The translations under genes were made by a program, and so were the position numbers. From JAJDXO01 sp965213765 (GTDB lineage: Bacteria; Pseudomonadota; Alphaproteobacteria; Rhodospirillales; UBA2165), in NCBI GenBank assembly GCA_965213765.1, contig OZ243926.1:3534001-3598000 (forward strand): DNA of 64,000 nucleotides. Direction: 5' to 3'. Under the pieces are notes generated by a model that was not told the DNA's origin, did not search any database, and worked only from the letters and a program-made list of their open reading frames with translations. Below are positions 41,843 through 51,761 of the stretch, in pieces (position 1 is the stretch's first letter; each line of letters begins with the position of its first letter).

Positions 41843-42727
41843 ATGAGGAACCTTACACTTGCCATTGTCGGCATTCTCGTGGTGGCGCTCGGTGTCTTGG
41901 CCTTCAGTGCCCTGTTTACGGTCAATCAGGCGCAGCAGGCGATCATACTCCAGTTTGGCGAGCCCCGCCGCGTGATCAAGGACCCGGGTCTCAACTGGAA
42001 ACTGCCGTTCATTCAGAACGTGGTTTTCTTCGACAAACGGGTATTGGAACTGGATCCGCCGCCGGAGCAAGTGCTGCTATCGGATCAGAAGCGGATCAAC
42101 GTCAACGCTTTCGCCCGGTATCGAATTCTCGATCCGCTCAACTTCTTCCAGGCCGTCCGGGATGAGTTCCGTCTCCGCGACCGGTTGGGAAAGACCTTGA
42201 ACTCCGGTGTCCGTGACGTGCTTGCGTTGCATCCGCTGAACGACCTTTTGTCTGAAAAGCGGGGCACGATCATGAACGACATCGACGAGCGCATGAAGGC
42301 GGCGGCCGGCGATTTCGGAATCGAGATTGTCGACGTCCGGATCGGCCGAACCGACCTGCCCGAAGAGATTTCCAACAACGTTTATGAGCGGATGCGGTCT
42401 GAACGGCTCCAGGAGGCGAACAAGGATCGTGCCGAAGGCCAGGAGATCAACCTGCGAATTCGTGCCGAGGCCGACCGCGAGCGGACGGTCATTTTGGCCG
42501 AAGCCGACCGGCAGTCTCAGATTCTTCGCGGTGAAGGGGAAGGGATCGCGCGGGCGACCAAGAACCGCGCCTTCGGCCAGGATGCCGACTTCTACGAGTT
42601 CTATCGGAGCCTGGAAGCCTATGGGACCTCGTTCGGGGAAGGGACGTCGCTGGTGTTGAGCCCGGATTCCGACTTCTTCCGGTTCTTCGGCAATATCGAC
42701 GGGTCGAAGAACCGGCAGTCGAACTAA
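41843..42727 (+). CDS. hflC: FtsH protease regulator HflC
   Basis: 294-residue partner of HflK. It has a single N-terminal helix (LAIVGILVVALGVLAFSALF), the SPFH domain with QAIILQFGEPRRVIKDPGLNWK, and a coiled C-terminal part (EADRERTVILAEADRQSQIL). It is co-transcribed with hflK and followed by the DUF2065 and HtrA genes, a frequent alphaproteobacterial order for membrane protein quality control. Confidence 0.95.
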   Translation: MRNLTLAIVGILVVALGVLAFSALFTVNQAQQAIILQFGEPRRVIKDPGLNWKLPFIQNVVFFDKRVLELDPPPEQVLLSDQKRINVNAFARYRILDPLNFFQAVRDEFRLRDRLGKTLNSGVRDVLALHPLNDLLSEKRGTIMNDIDERMKAAAGDFGIEIVDVRIGRTDLPEEISNNVYERMRSERLQEANKDRAEGQEINLRIRAEADRERTVILAEADRQSQILRGEGEGIARATKNRAFGQDADFYEFYRSLEAYGTSFGEGTSLVLSPDSDFFRFFGNIDGSKNRQSN

Positions 42728-42745
42728 GGCCCCGGCGGAGAGCGA

Positions 42746-42931
42746 TTGACTGAGCTTTTCACGGCTCTTGCGCTGGCATTGGTGATTGAAGGCGCGCTCT
42801 ATGCCTTGTTTCCCGAGGCCATGCAGCGTTTCATCCGTCAGGTGATGGAAGCGCCGCCCGGTTCGTTGAGGATTGCCGGCGCCATTGCCGTCGTGGCGGG
42901 GCTTGGAGTGATCTGGCTCCTCAGGCAGTGA
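42746..42931 (+). CDS. DUF2065 small membrane protein
   Basis: 61-residue protein with two hydrophobic helices (TALALALVIEGALYALF and RIAGAIAVVAGLGVIWLL), matching DUF2065 in full. It starts at TTG 42746 after GGCGGAGAG. It always seems to travel with hflKC in this class, so it may assist the same complex, but its function is not known. Confidence 0.8.
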   Translation: MTELFTALALALVIEGALYALFPEAMQRFIRQVMEAPPGSLRIAGAIAVVAGLGVIWLLRQ

Positions 42932-43117
42932 GGTTCACGCAAATTTGACGCCATGGGAGCGCCGGAAATGCGTGACTCGTGCCGTTAAACCGCCACATTC
43001 GGGTGGTGCGATCCGTTGTTGATCAGGGCCGGGTTAATCCCGGATTTGCGAAAGATTGACGGCGACCTCAAGCAGGCTATTTTGTGGGTATTCGGTTCTA
43101 GAGGCGGTAGGGATTTG

Positions 43118-44629
43118 ATGGCGAAGTTGCACCGGGCGCGGGCGCGCGCCGACGCATTGTCTCCAACCATGTGGCCGGTTGCGGCCCTTGTTGCGGCCCT
43201 TGTCGCGGCAATGATCGCGATGACGGCCCTTGCGCCCCGTGTCGAAGCCCGGGCCGCGCCGGAGAGCTTTGCCGACCTCGCTCAGAAGCTGCTGCCCTCG
43301 GTGGTGAACATTTCCTCCACGGCGGTGGTCGACCGTGGGCGGGGCGGTCAGGGGGTTCTGCCGCAACTTCCCGAGGGTTCGCCTTTCGAAGACTTCTTCC
43401 GCGACTTCTTTGACCGCAGCCGGCCGCAACAGCCGCAGCGCCGCTCCACGTCTTTGGGCTCCGGCTTCATCATCGACGCGGCGGGGGTCATCGTGACCAA
43501 CAATCACGTCATTCAAGACGCCGATGAAATTACCGTCACATTGCACGACAACCGGACCCTGAAGGCGGAAGTTGTCGGTCGTGACCCGAAGACCGACCTG
43601 GCTGTGTTGAAGGTTGAATCCGCCCAAGATCTGCCGGCAGTGCGGTTTGGCGATAGTGATGCGATCCGGGTGGGAGACTGGGTGGTCGCGATCGGCAATC
43701 CCTTCGGTCTCGGTGGAACCGTGACCGCGGGTATCGTCTCCGCGCGGGGCCGCAATATTAATTCCGGCCCTTACGATGACTTTATCCAAACCGACGCCTC
43801 CATCAATCAGGGGAACTCCGGCGGCCCGTTGTTCAACATGGCCGGCGAGGTGGTCGGAATTAATACGGCCATCTTTTCGCAATCCGGCGCCAGTGTCGGG
43901 ATCGGCTTCTCCATTCCGGCCGCCGCCGCCCAGTCGGTGATCAGCCAGCTCCGTCAGTATGGCCGCACCCGCCGGGGTTGGCTCGGCGTCCGCATTCAGG
44001 AGGTGACCGAGGAAATCGCCGAGAGTCTTGGTTTGGACGGCGTGTCCGGCGCATTGGTCGCCAGCGTCTCCGAGGGAAGTCCGGCGGAAGACGGCGAGAT
44101 CAAAGCCGGCGATGTCATCCTGAAGTTCGCCGGCCGCGACGTGGACGAAATGCGCAAGCTGCCGCGGATCGTCGCCGAGACCGAAATCGAAAAGTCGGTG
44201 CCGGTGGAGGTTTGGCGGGACGGCAAGCGCGTGACCACGACCGTGAAGGTGGGTGAACTGGACGAGGGCAACAATGAGGTCGCCTCGGCGGACCCGGCTC
44301 AGGATACCGGTGAAATCGGCGATCACTCGGTCGCCGAGCTTGGCCTCACCCTGTCCCGGGTCAACGAGGCGGCGCGCAAGAAATTCAGCCTCGGGAACCA
44401 TACCCGCGGCGTCGTGGTCGTCGGTGTCGAACCCAACGGCGCGGCCGCCGAGAAGAACCTGCGGGCCGGCGATGTAATCGTCGAGGTCAGCCAGGACGAG
44501 GTGCGCTCGCCCGAGGACGTGGACCGAAAGATCAAGGAAGCGAAGGAGGCCGGCCGGAAGTCGCTGCTCCTTCTGGTCGAGGGCCAAAGCGGTCTGAGGT
44601 TCGTCGCCCTGCGTATCGGCGAGAGCTGA
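43118..44629 (+). CDS. degP: Periplasmic Do/DegP-type serine protease
   Basis: 503-residue HtrA protease. It has an N-terminal signal or anchor (VAALVAALVAAMIAMTALAP), then the trypsin-like domain with triad His130 (VTNNHVIQDADE), Asp160 (PKTDLAVLK) and Ser234 (QGNSGGPLFN), and two PDZ domains (RRGWLGVRIQEVTEE and the one beginning near LGLTLSRVNEAA). It degrades or refolds damaged envelope proteins. The ATG at 43118 follows GAGGCGG; the frame to 43016 is longer but lacks signal-peptide character. It is last in the hflKC group. Confidence 0.93.
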   Translation: MAKLHRARARADALSPTMWPVAALVAALVAAMIAMTALAPRVEARAAPESFADLAQKLLPSVVNISSTAVVDRGRGGQGVLPQLPEGSPFEDFFRDFFDRSRPQQPQRRSTSLGSGFIIDAAGVIVTNNHVIQDADEITVTLHDNRTLKAEVVGRDPKTDLAVLKVESAQDLPAVRFGDSDAIRVGDWVVAIGNPFGLGGTVTAGIVSARGRNINSGPYDDFIQTDASINQGNSGGPLFNMAGEVVGINTAIFSQSGASVGIGFSIPAAAAQSVISQLRQYGRTRRGWLGVRIQEVTEEIAESLGLDGVSGALVASVSEGSPAEDGEIKAGDVILKFAGRDVDEMRKLPRIVAETEIEKSVPVEVWRDGKRVTTTVKVGELDEGNNEVASADPAQDTGEIGDHSVAELGLTLSRVNEAARKKFSLGNHTRGVVVVGVEPNGAAAEKNLRAGDVIVEVSQDEVRSPEDVDRKIKEAKEAGRKSLLLLVEGQSGLRFVALRIGES

Positions 44630-44917
44630 GCCTCCCGTCTCCGGGCCCGGTCTATATCCGCCGGCGGTACGTGTGCGGCCTGTTCGGACCGTGCCCGCCG
44701 GTTCTTTCCGGGCACATGAGCGCTTTGCGGTTCTTGACGCCACGCCACGCCGTAATTTCCCGGTTCCGACTCTCGCCCGGGCGGTCGGCATGATCGCCGG
44801 CCGGGTGTTTGTCCTCATCCAGCCGGGACCGGCGGTGCGATTTGGATGGCCATTTCAGGCGGTGCGCGATAAGAACAACGCTCCATCAAACAAATAAAAT
44901 TACCGCAGGAACTCAAC
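44630..44917. other. Intergenic stretch with no clear feature
   Basis: The 288 bp between the protease and the DUF1015 gene hold GC-rich inverted segments but no convincing gene or terminator that I can define. The end is AT-richer and probably includes the promoter for 44918. Confidence 0.35.
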
Positions 44918-46153
44918 GTGCCGGAACCACTCGTTCAACCCTTTCGGGGGCTTCGTCCCGTCGCGGACAAGGCTCAATCGGTTGCCGCGCCGCCCTACGA
45001 CGTGATGTCGAGCGCCGAGGCGAAGGAGATGGCCGGCGGCAACCCGCTGAGCTTTCTTCACATTTCCAAGCCCGAGATCGATCTGCCCGAGGGCACCGAC
45101 GTTTACTCGGATGCGGTCTATTCGAAGGGGGCCGAGAACATGGCCAAGATGGTCGCGGAGGGGGTGGTGGTTCGGGACGAAAAACCGGGCTACTACATCT
45201 ACCGGGTAGCGATGGATGGCCATGTCCAGACCGGCATCGCCGCCGCCGGGTCAGTCGAGGGATATGAGACCAACCTCATCCGCCGCCATGAAACCACCCG
45301 GCCCGACAAGGAAACCGACCGGGTGAAGCAGATCGAAGCGGTCAATGCGCAGACCGGTCCGGTGTTCACCACCCATGCCGACAACACGGAATTGTCCGAT
45401 GTCGTCGCCTCGGTCACCGCAACGCCGCCGGCCTATGCGGTGACCAATGTGGGCCGGGCCGATCACAGCCTGTGGGCGGTCTCCGAAGATGATTTGATCG
45501 GCCGGATTACCGAGGCGTTCCAGGATATCGGCGTGATCTATATCGCGGACGGGCACCATCGCTCGGCGGCGGCGTCCCGGGTCGCGGCGGCCAGGCGGGC
45601 CCAACGCGGCGCGGGCCCCTGGGATCGTTTTCTGATCGTCAGCTTCCCCGAAAGCGAGGTGCGGATCATCGACTACAATCGGGTGATCAGAGGGCTGAAC
45701 GGACGCGACGCAGAAGCATTCCTCGCTGCCCTTGGTGAGGTTTTCCTGGTCGAAAAGCGGGATGCGGCCGCGAAACCGGAGGTCCGCCGGACCTTCGGCA
45801 TGTATCTGGCGGGAAATTGGTACAGCCTGGCGCCGAAGGACGACGTGCCCGCCGACGCGCCCGCCGAAGACCGTCTTGACGTCAGTCTAATCAACACCCG
45901 GGTCATCGAGCCCATTCTCGGCATCGCCGATCAGCGGTCCGACCCCCGCATCGATTTCATCGGCGGCGCGCGCGGCATGGCCGAACTGGAGCGCCGGGTC
46001 GATTCGGGCGATTGGGACGTCGCCTTCGCCTACTACCCGATCAGCGTCGCCGAGCTCATGGCCGTGGCCGACGCGCAAGCCGACATGCCGCCCAAGATCA
46101 CCTGGTTCGAGCCCAAGCTCGCCGACGGCATGGTGTCGCTCGTGCTGGACTAA
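44918..46153 (+). CDS. DUF1015 family protein
   Basis: 411-residue protein matching DUF1015 over the full length: VQPFRGLRPVADKAQSVAAPPYDVMSS at the start (here quoted in part as PFRGLRP and APPYDV), DGHHRSAAASRVAA in the middle, and PKITWFEPKLADGMV near the end. The DGHHR motif is the most constant part of the family. Start GTG 44918 follows CAGGAAC. The function is unknown. miaA starts 4 bp after its stop. Confidence 0.88.
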   Translation: MPEPLVQPFRGLRPVADKAQSVAAPPYDVMSSAEAKEMAGGNPLSFLHISKPEIDLPEGTDVYSDAVYSKGAENMAKMVAEGVVVRDEKPGYYIYRVAMDGHVQTGIAAAGSVEGYETNLIRRHETTRPDKETDRVKQIEAVNAQTGPVFTTHADNTELSDVVASVTATPPAYAVTNVGRADHSLWAVSEDDLIGRITEAFQDIGVIYIADGHHRSAAASRVAAARRAQRGAGPWDRFLIVSFPESEVRIIDYNRVIRGLNGRDAEAFLAALGEVFLVEKRDAAAKPEVRRTFGMYLAGNWYSLAPKDDVPADAPAEDRLDVSLINTRVIEPILGIADQRSDPRIDFIGGARGMAELERRVDSGDWDVAFAYYPISVAELMAVADAQADMPPKITWFEPKLADGMVSLVLD

Positions 46154-46157
46154 GTCC

Positions 46158-47102
46158 ATGACGGGCGCCCCCGTCATCGTCATCTTCGGGCCGACGGCGT
46201 CCGGCAAGTCGCCGCTCGCCATCGACATCGCCCGGGAGTTCGACGGCGTGATCATCAACGCCGATTCCATGCAGGTCTATGAAGAGCTGCGGGTCTTGAC
46301 CGCGCGGCCGAGCGCGGCGGATGAAGCGTCGGCCCCCCACCGGCTTTATGGCGTGCTCGGCGCGGCGGAGGCCTGCTCGGCCGGCCGTTGGCTCGAACTG
46401 GCCGTCCCCGAGATCGAGGCGGCCCGGGGGGCGAACAAACTTCCGATCATTGTCGGCGGCACCGGGCTCTACATCCGAGCCCTGATGGAGGGACTGAGCC
46501 ATATCCCCGACGCTGCCGATGAATGCCGCGAAACCGCGCGGTCAAAATTCTCGGAAATCGGCCCGGAGGCCTTTCACAAACTGCTCGCCGGGGCGGATCC
46601 AATTTCGGCCGCCCGCATCCGGCCGTCGGACCCGCAGCGGATGATCCGCGCCTACGAGGTCTATCTCTCTTCGGGCCGGCCCCTGTCGGAATGGCAGGCC
46701 GAGGCCGCGGCGCCGCCCCTCAATGCCCGGTTCTTCGTCATCGCGCTCAAGCCCGATCGGGACGATCTGTATGCCGCCTGCGATGGGCGCGCGGAAGCGA
46801 TGCTGGAGGAGGGGGCGCTGGACGAGGTGGCGGCGCTCGCCGAAATGAACCTTGACCCGGCGCTGCCCGCCATGAAGGCGTTGGGCGTGCCCGATTTGCT
46901 TCGCCATATACGCGGTGAGGCGGGCCGGGAAGAGGCGCTGGCGAGCCTGCAGCAGGCCACCCGGAACTACGCCAAGCGGCAAATGACCTGGCTAAGTCAT
47001 CAGATTTCTTCAAATTTGACCATATTTGAGCAATATTCGGAAAGTTTCCGGGAAAGAATCTTTTCAGAAATTCGAAAAAACGTGTTGACGACGCAAGGTT
47101 GA
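46158..47102 (+). CDS. miaA: tRNA dimethylallyltransferase MiaA
   Basis: 314-residue enzyme adding a dimethylallyl group to A37 of tRNAs reading U-starting codons. The P-loop is FGPTASGKSPLAIDIA, then NADSMQVYEELRVLTARPS and VGGTGLYIRALMEGLS. The C-terminal YAKRQMTWLSH region is normal, followed by an unusually AT-rich, Phe/Glu-rich tail. It probably shares a transcript with the DUF1015 gene. ilvB follows after 171 bp without a clear leader peptide. Confidence 0.95.
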   Translation: MTGAPVIVIFGPTASGKSPLAIDIAREFDGVIINADSMQVYEELRVLTARPSAADEASAPHRLYGVLGAAEACSAGRWLELAVPEIEAARGANKLPIIVGGTGLYIRALMEGLSHIPDAADECRETARSKFSEIGPEAFHKLLAGADPISAARIRPSDPQRMIRAYEVYLSSGRPLSEWQAEAAAPPLNARFFVIALKPDRDDLYAACDGRAEAMLEEGALDEVAALAEMNLDPALPAMKALGVPDLLRHIRGEAGREEALASLQQATRNYAKRQMTWLSHQISSNLTIFEQYSESFRERIFSEIRKNVLTTQG

Positions 47103-47273
47103 AGCCCTAATTTCCGCCTCCGTTGCGCCGCCGGCTGGCTTTTGCCGTGCCGCCGGCGCGCTTTGTTTCTGGTCTGTTGCATTGCAAAATTCCGGCTCTG
47201 CACGGACCGCAAAACTGGGACAGCAAAAAGCGCCTGAAGGCCTCGTACGAAGGCCAGGTCGAGGAGAAGCACC

Positions 47274-49043
47274 ATGAGCACGCGACGCATGATCGGTGGC
47301 GAAATCATCTTGAAAGCCCTTGCCGACCAGGACGTCGACGTCGTCTTCGGCTACCCGGGGGGCGTGACCCTGCCGCTCTACGAGAAGATCGGCCAGCAGA
47401 ACCGGACCGAACACATTCTCGTCGCCCACGAGCAGGGCGGCGTGCATGCGGCCGAGGGCTATGCCCGCTCCACCGGCAAGGTGGGCGTCGTGCTTGCGAC
47501 CTCCGGGCCCGGCGCCACCAATACGGTCACCGGCCTGGTCGACGCGCTGATGGATTCGATCCCGATCATTTGCCTGACCGGTCAGGTAACCTCTCACCTG
47601 ATCGGCAATGACGCCTTCCAGGAAGCCGATACAACGGGCATCACGCGGCCGGCGACAAAGCACAACTACCTGGTCAAGAGCACCGAGGATCTGGCGCGGG
47701 TCATCCACGAGGCGTTTCATGTGGCGACCGCCGGCCGCCCGGGGCCCGTGCTGGTCGACATCCCGAAGGACATCATTCTCGGCGAGGGCGCCTATGTCGG
47801 TCCCGATGATATCGAAATAAAGCGTACCTATAAGCCGCAGATCAGAGGCGACAAGAAGGCCGTCGAAGAAGCAGTCGAGCTGCTGGCCTCGGCCAAGAAG
47901 CCGATCATCTATGCCGGCGGCGGGGTGATAAATTCCGGCCCCCGGGCCTCCAGGCTGCTGACCCAGCTGGTCGACATGACCGGCTATCCCTGCACGCTGA
48001 CATTGATGGGTCTCGGCGCCTACCCGGCGTCGCGCCCGCAATTCCTCGGCATGCCCGGGATGCACGGCAGCCTGGAAGCCAACATGGCCATGTACCATTG
48101 CGACGTGATGGTGAACATCGGTGCCCGGTTCGACGACCGGGTGACCGGCAACACCGCCGAGTTCTCGCCCAAGTCCAAGAAGGTGCACGTGGACATCGAT
48201 CCGTCGTCGATCAACAAGAACATCGCCGTCGACGTGCCGATCATCGGCGACTGCACCTCGGTGCTCCGCGACATGCTGAAGGTCTGGAAAGAGAAGAAGC
48301 TCAAGACCGACAAGGCGGCGCTGAAGAAATGGTGGGCGCGGATCGACCGCTGGCGGGCCAAGGACTCGTACGGGTTCGACCAAGGACCCGACATCATCAA
48401 GCCGCAATTCGCCTTGTCCCGGCTCAACGAATTGACCCGGGGAATGGATATCCACGTCACCACCGACGTGGGGCAGCACCAGATGTGGGCGGCCCAACAC
48501 CTCCACTTCGAGGAACCCAACCGGTGGATGACCTCGGGCGGGCTCGGCACCATGGGCTACGGCGTCCCGGCGGCCATGGGCGTGCAGAAGGGCAATCCCA
48601 ATTCCAAGGTGGTCTGCGTCACTTCCGAAGGCTCGCTGATGATGAACATCCAGGAGATGGCGACGATCTCCAACTATCGGTTGCCGGTGAAGATCCTCAA
48701 CCTGAACAACCAGGTGCTGGGGATGATCCGCCAGTGGCAGGAACTGTTCCACGGCAATCTTGAGTCCGAGTGCGATTTGAGCGGTTCGCCCGATTTCGTC
48801 AAGCTGGCGGAAGCGTTTGGGTTCGAGGCATTGACCGCGTCCCGTCCCGACGAGGTGGATGACGCCATCATCGCCATGCTGGAGAGCGAGGGCCCATGCT
48901 TCCTGAATATGGGCGTCGACCGGTTCGAGAGCGTCTATCCGATGATCCCGGCGGGCGCCGCTCACTATGACATCGTGCTGGGGCCCAACGACCAGCGCGC
49001 CGAGGTTGACGACGACGACCTGGCGATGGCATCCCTGGCCTAG
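47274..49043 (+). CDS. ilvB: Acetolactate synthase, large subunit
   Basis: 589-residue thiamine-diphosphate enzyme, first common step of valine, leucine and isoleucine synthesis. The catalytic Glu is in AHEQGGVHAAEGYARS. The FAD/central domain follows, and the ThDP-metal region reads CVTSEGSLMMNIQEM, so the classical GDGS is SEGS here, with Glu for Asp as seen in other alphaproteobacterial enzymes. Start ATG 47274. The small subunit and ilvC follow. Confidence 0.95.
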   Translation: MSTRRMIGGEIILKALADQDVDVVFGYPGGVTLPLYEKIGQQNRTEHILVAHEQGGVHAAEGYARSTGKVGVVLATSGPGATNTVTGLVDALMDSIPIICLTGQVTSHLIGNDAFQEADTTGITRPATKHNYLVKSTEDLARVIHEAFHVATAGRPGPVLVDIPKDIILGEGAYVGPDDIEIKRTYKPQIRGDKKAVEEAVELLASAKKPIIYAGGGVINSGPRASRLLTQLVDMTGYPCTLTLMGLGAYPASRPQFLGMPGMHGSLEANMAMYHCDVMVNIGARFDDRVTGNTAEFSPKSKKVHVDIDPSSINKNIAVDVPIIGDCTSVLRDMLKVWKEKKLKTDKAALKKWWARIDRWRAKDSYGFDQGPDIIKPQFALSRLNELTRGMDIHVTTDVGQHQMWAAQHLHFEEPNRWMTSGGLGTMGYGVPAAMGVQKGNPNSKVVCVTSEGSLMMNIQEMATISNYRLPVKILNLNNQVLGMIRQWQELFHGNLESECDLSGSPDFVKLAEAFGFEALTASRPDEVDDAIIAMLESEGPCFLNMGVDRFESVYPMIPAGAAHYDIVLGPNDQRAEVDDDDLAMASLA

Positions 49044-49101
49044 ACGTCCAATCACACTGGTGGCGTTCCGCTGACCGGGACCAGTGCAAAGCGAGGAAAG
49101 C

Positions 49102-49659
49102 GTGGCAGCGAGAAAACCAAAAAAGGCGGCGACCAAGCGGGAGCTGGTCGCGGCCAAGGACGCAATTCAGGAGCACACCTTCTCCGTCCTGGTCGACAAC
49201 GAGGCCGGCGTGTTGGCCCGGGTGGTCGGTCTGTTTTCGGGCCGGGGCTACAATATCGAGAGCCTCACCGTGTCCGAGGTCGACGAGGACGCGCACCGGT
49301 CCAAGATCACCATCGTGACCAACGGCACGCCGATGATCATCGAGCAGATCCGGGCGCAGCTCGAGCGCCTGGTGCCGGTGCACCGGGTCGCCGACCTGAC
49401 CGTCGAGGGGCCGTCGGTGTCCAGGGAGCTTGCGCTGGTCAAGGTGAGGGGCAAGGGCGAGAGGCGGGTTGAATCGCTGCGCATTGCCGATATATTCCGG
49501 GCCCACGTCGTGGACAGCACGAACAGTTCCTTCGTTTTCGAGATCGTCGGCGATACCGGCAAACTGAACGCCTTCATCGAACTTATGGAGCCGCTGGGGC
49601 TCGTGGACGTGTCGCGGACCGGCGTGGCCGCCATCGCCCGCGGCAGTCAGGATATGTAA
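49102..49659 (+). CDS. ilvH: Acetolactate synthase, small (regulatory) subunit
   Basis: 185-residue regulatory subunit with an ACT domain (HTFSVLVDNEAGVLARVVGLFSGRGYNIESL) that binds valine for feedback inhibition, and the C-terminal ALS_ss_C part ending VAAIARGSQDM. Start GTG 49102 has GAGGAAAGC directly upstream; a GTG at 49084 would add six residues. The Lys-rich N-terminus (ARKPKKAATKRE) precedes the ACT domain. Confidence 0.93.
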   Translation: MAARKPKKAATKRELVAAKDAIQEHTFSVLVDNEAGVLARVVGLFSGRGYNIESLTVSEVDEDAHRSKITIVTNGTPMIIEQIRAQLERLVPVHRVADLTVEGPSVSRELALVKVRGKGERRVESLRIADIFRAHVVDSTNSSFVFEIVGDTGKLNAFIELMEPLGLVDVSRTGVAAIARGSQDM

Positions 49660-49687
49660 CTGGCAGGACATGTAACTGGGGAAGATC

Positions 49688-50707
49688 ATGCGCGTATATT
49701 ATGACCGTGACGCCGATATAAATCTGATCAAGACCAAGAAGGTCGCGATCATCGGCTATGGCAGCCAGGGGCACGCCCACGCCCTCAACCTGCGGGATTC
49801 CGGCGTCAAGGAAGTGGCCGTGGCGCTGCGTCAGGGCTCCGGCTCCATCGCCAAGGCGGAAGCCGAGAACCTGCCCGTAATGACGCCGGCCGAGGCGGTC
49901 GAGTGGGCCGACGTCACCATGATCCTGGCCCCCGACGAGACCCAGCAGGATCTCTACGACAACGAGCTTCGGGGCCGCATCAAACCGGGCGCGGCCATCG
50001 CGTTTGCTCACGGCCTCAGTATCCACTTCGGCCTCATCGAGCCGCCGGGTGATATCGACGTCTTCATGATCGCGCCCAAGGGCCCGGGCCATACGGTGCG
50101 CTCCGAGTTCGCCCGCGGCGCCGGCGTGCCGTGCCTGGTCGCCGTTCATCAGGACGTTTCGGGCGCGGCCCTCGACGTGGGACTGTCCTACGGTTCGGCC
50201 ATCGGCGGCGGCCGGTCGGGCATCATCGAGACCACCTTCAAGGAAGAGTGCGAAACCGACCTGTTCGGCGAGCAGACCGTGCTCTGCGGCGGGCTCACCA
50301 GCCTCATCCAGGCCGGCTACGAGACCCTGGTCGAGGCCGGTTATTCGCCCGAGATGGCGTACTTCGAGTGCCTGCACGAGGTAAAGCTGATCGTCGACCT
50401 GATCTATCAGGGCGGCATCGCCAATATGCGCTACTCCATTTCCAACACCGCCGAATACGGGGACTACCTCTCCGGGCCGCGCATCGTCGACGCGGACACC
50501 AAGGCGCGGATGAAGGAGGTGCTCGACGACATCCAGTCCGGCAAGTTCGTCAAGGAGTGGATGCTGGAGAGCAAGGTCGGCTCCCCCCGCTTCAAGGCCA
50601 TGCGCAAGGCTTCGCAAGCCCACCACATCGAGGAGGTGGGCGAGAAGCTGCGCTCCATGATGCCGTGGATCACCGAAAACGCGCTGGTGGATAAGAGCAA
50701 GAACTAG
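49688..50707 (+). CDS. ilvC: Ketol-acid reductoisomerase (class I)
   Basis: 339-residue NADPH enzyme, second step of branched-chain amino acid synthesis. The Rossmann motif is VAIIGYGSQGHAHALNLRDSG, followed by the metal-binding helical part with FKEECETDLFGEQTVLCGG and YFECLHEVKLIVDLIYQGG. It is the short class I form. It lies 28 bp after ilvH on the same strand, so one operon is likely. Confidence 0.96.
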   Translation: MRVYYDRDADINLIKTKKVAIIGYGSQGHAHALNLRDSGVKEVAVALRQGSGSIAKAEAENLPVMTPAEAVEWADVTMILAPDETQQDLYDNELRGRIKPGAAIAFAHGLSIHFGLIEPPGDIDVFMIAPKGPGHTVRSEFARGAGVPCLVAVHQDVSGAALDVGLSYGSAIGGGRSGIIETTFKEECETDLFGEQTVLCGGLTSLIQAGYETLVEAGYSPEMAYFECLHEVKLIVDLIYQGGIANMRYSISNTAEYGDYLSGPRIVDADTKARMKEVLDDIQSGKFVKEWMLESKVGSPRFKAMRKASQAHHIEEVGEKLRSMMPWITENALVDKSKN

Positions 50708-50722
50708 GGCTGGGCACCGGAC

Positions 50723-51463
50723 CTAAGGATCAGCACACAGTGCCGCGTTCTTTTGATTTAGCTCCAGGCCCTTTTCGATCATGCCGACCAAGCAAGCGAG
50801 GAATGGAACGGCGTTCGGTTTCAGCGTCTCTCCTCGCTGCTTGGCGATTTTTGCGTGATCCAGCGCTTGTCGAAATTTCATCTGGGATGCGTACGCCAGG
50901 GCTAATCCCCGGTGCGCGTCCCGGACATCCTCATCAATCTTGAGCGCGCGCTCAAAATAGACGCCGGCCTTTGAGGGGTTGCCGGTCTTGCCAAAGAACC
51001 GGCCGAGATCGACGTGCAGTTTGGCGTCCTTGGGCGACAGCTCGGCGGCCTTCAGGAACAATCGTTCCGCAGTTGCGGCGTCCTTGTCCCTCTCGAAGCT
51101 GACAATGGCCAGCCCCCAATAGGCCCGCCCGTATTCGGAATCCACCAGCCATGCTTGGTTGAAGCGCTTCACCGCGGTGGCCATATCGCTCTCGCGAAAA
51201 TGCCGGAAGCCAAGGACCACGGCGCGCCGCGCCGCATCACGGCGGCTTACTCCACTCCGGTCCAGGGATTGAAGCAAGTCATTATTGGCCTTCAGTTCCG
51301 CCGGAGAGAACTGGCGGTCGCCGTACATGATTTGTTCATTGCGCGGAAGCGGGTTGGATTGAGCCGAAGCGTCCGCGCCGAAGATCAGGTGGAAAAACAG
51401 CAATCCGGTGAACGCCAACACCCCGAGCAAGATAGTGGCCAAGGAGCTTCTCGAAACGTGCAT
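50723..51463 (-). CDS. TPR-repeat protein, exported or membrane-anchored
   Basis: 246 residues from ATG 51463 (MHVSRSSLATILLG). An N-terminal hydrophobic segment (ATILLGVLAFTGLLFFHLIF) followed by ADASAQ suggests a signal peptide. Then come helical TPR-type units, for example YWGLAIVSFERDKDAATAERLFLKAAEL and LHVDLGRFFGKTGNPSKAGVYFERAL (each cited in part). TPR proteins bind partner proteins; the partner here is unknown. It is convergent with ilvC, 15 bp apart. A TTG at 51499 would give 12 more residues. Confidence 0.72.
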   Translation of the reverse strand: MHVSRSSLATILLGVLAFTGLLFFHLIFGADASAQSNPLPRNEQIMYGDRQFSPAELKANNDLLQSLDRSGVSRRDAARRAVVLGFRHFRESDMATAVKRFNQAWLVDSEYGRAYWGLAIVSFERDKDAATAERLFLKAAELSPKDAKLHVDLGRFFGKTGNPSKAGVYFERALKIDEDVRDAHRGLALAYASQMKFRQALDHAKIAKQRGETLKPNAVPFLACLVGMIEKGLELNQKNAALCADP

Positions 51464-51686
51464 CGGCGAACCGTACATCGGCGTGGGCAGGTGCGCCAAG
51501 GCGCCACACCCCTTTTTCTAGAGTGAGGGGGGGGGGCAAGTGCTCCCTCGCCCCTTGACCTGCTCCGCCGAAATAGCCGCCGCCACCTGCTGCCGGCCTC
51601 TCGTTTCCCCGGATCATCCGCTTTCCACGCGCGGCGACAATTCCTTGGTTTCTCCATAGATGCTCCTTAGATTTCGGCGATTATTG

Positions 51687-51715
51687 TTGACTTATGGCCC
51701 AAACCGGACAATTTA
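51687..51715 (+). promoter_or_regulatory. Possible promoter of the leuA leader
   Basis: TTGACT (51687-51692), a 17-bp gap and AATTTA (51710-51715) give a reasonable -35 with a weak -10. Transcription would start about 40 nt before the short ORF at 51762. Confidence 0.35.
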
Positions 51716-51761
51716 GGGGCCTGAACGCGCTATTCCGGCGCTTTTCGCGGGATTCCCGCGC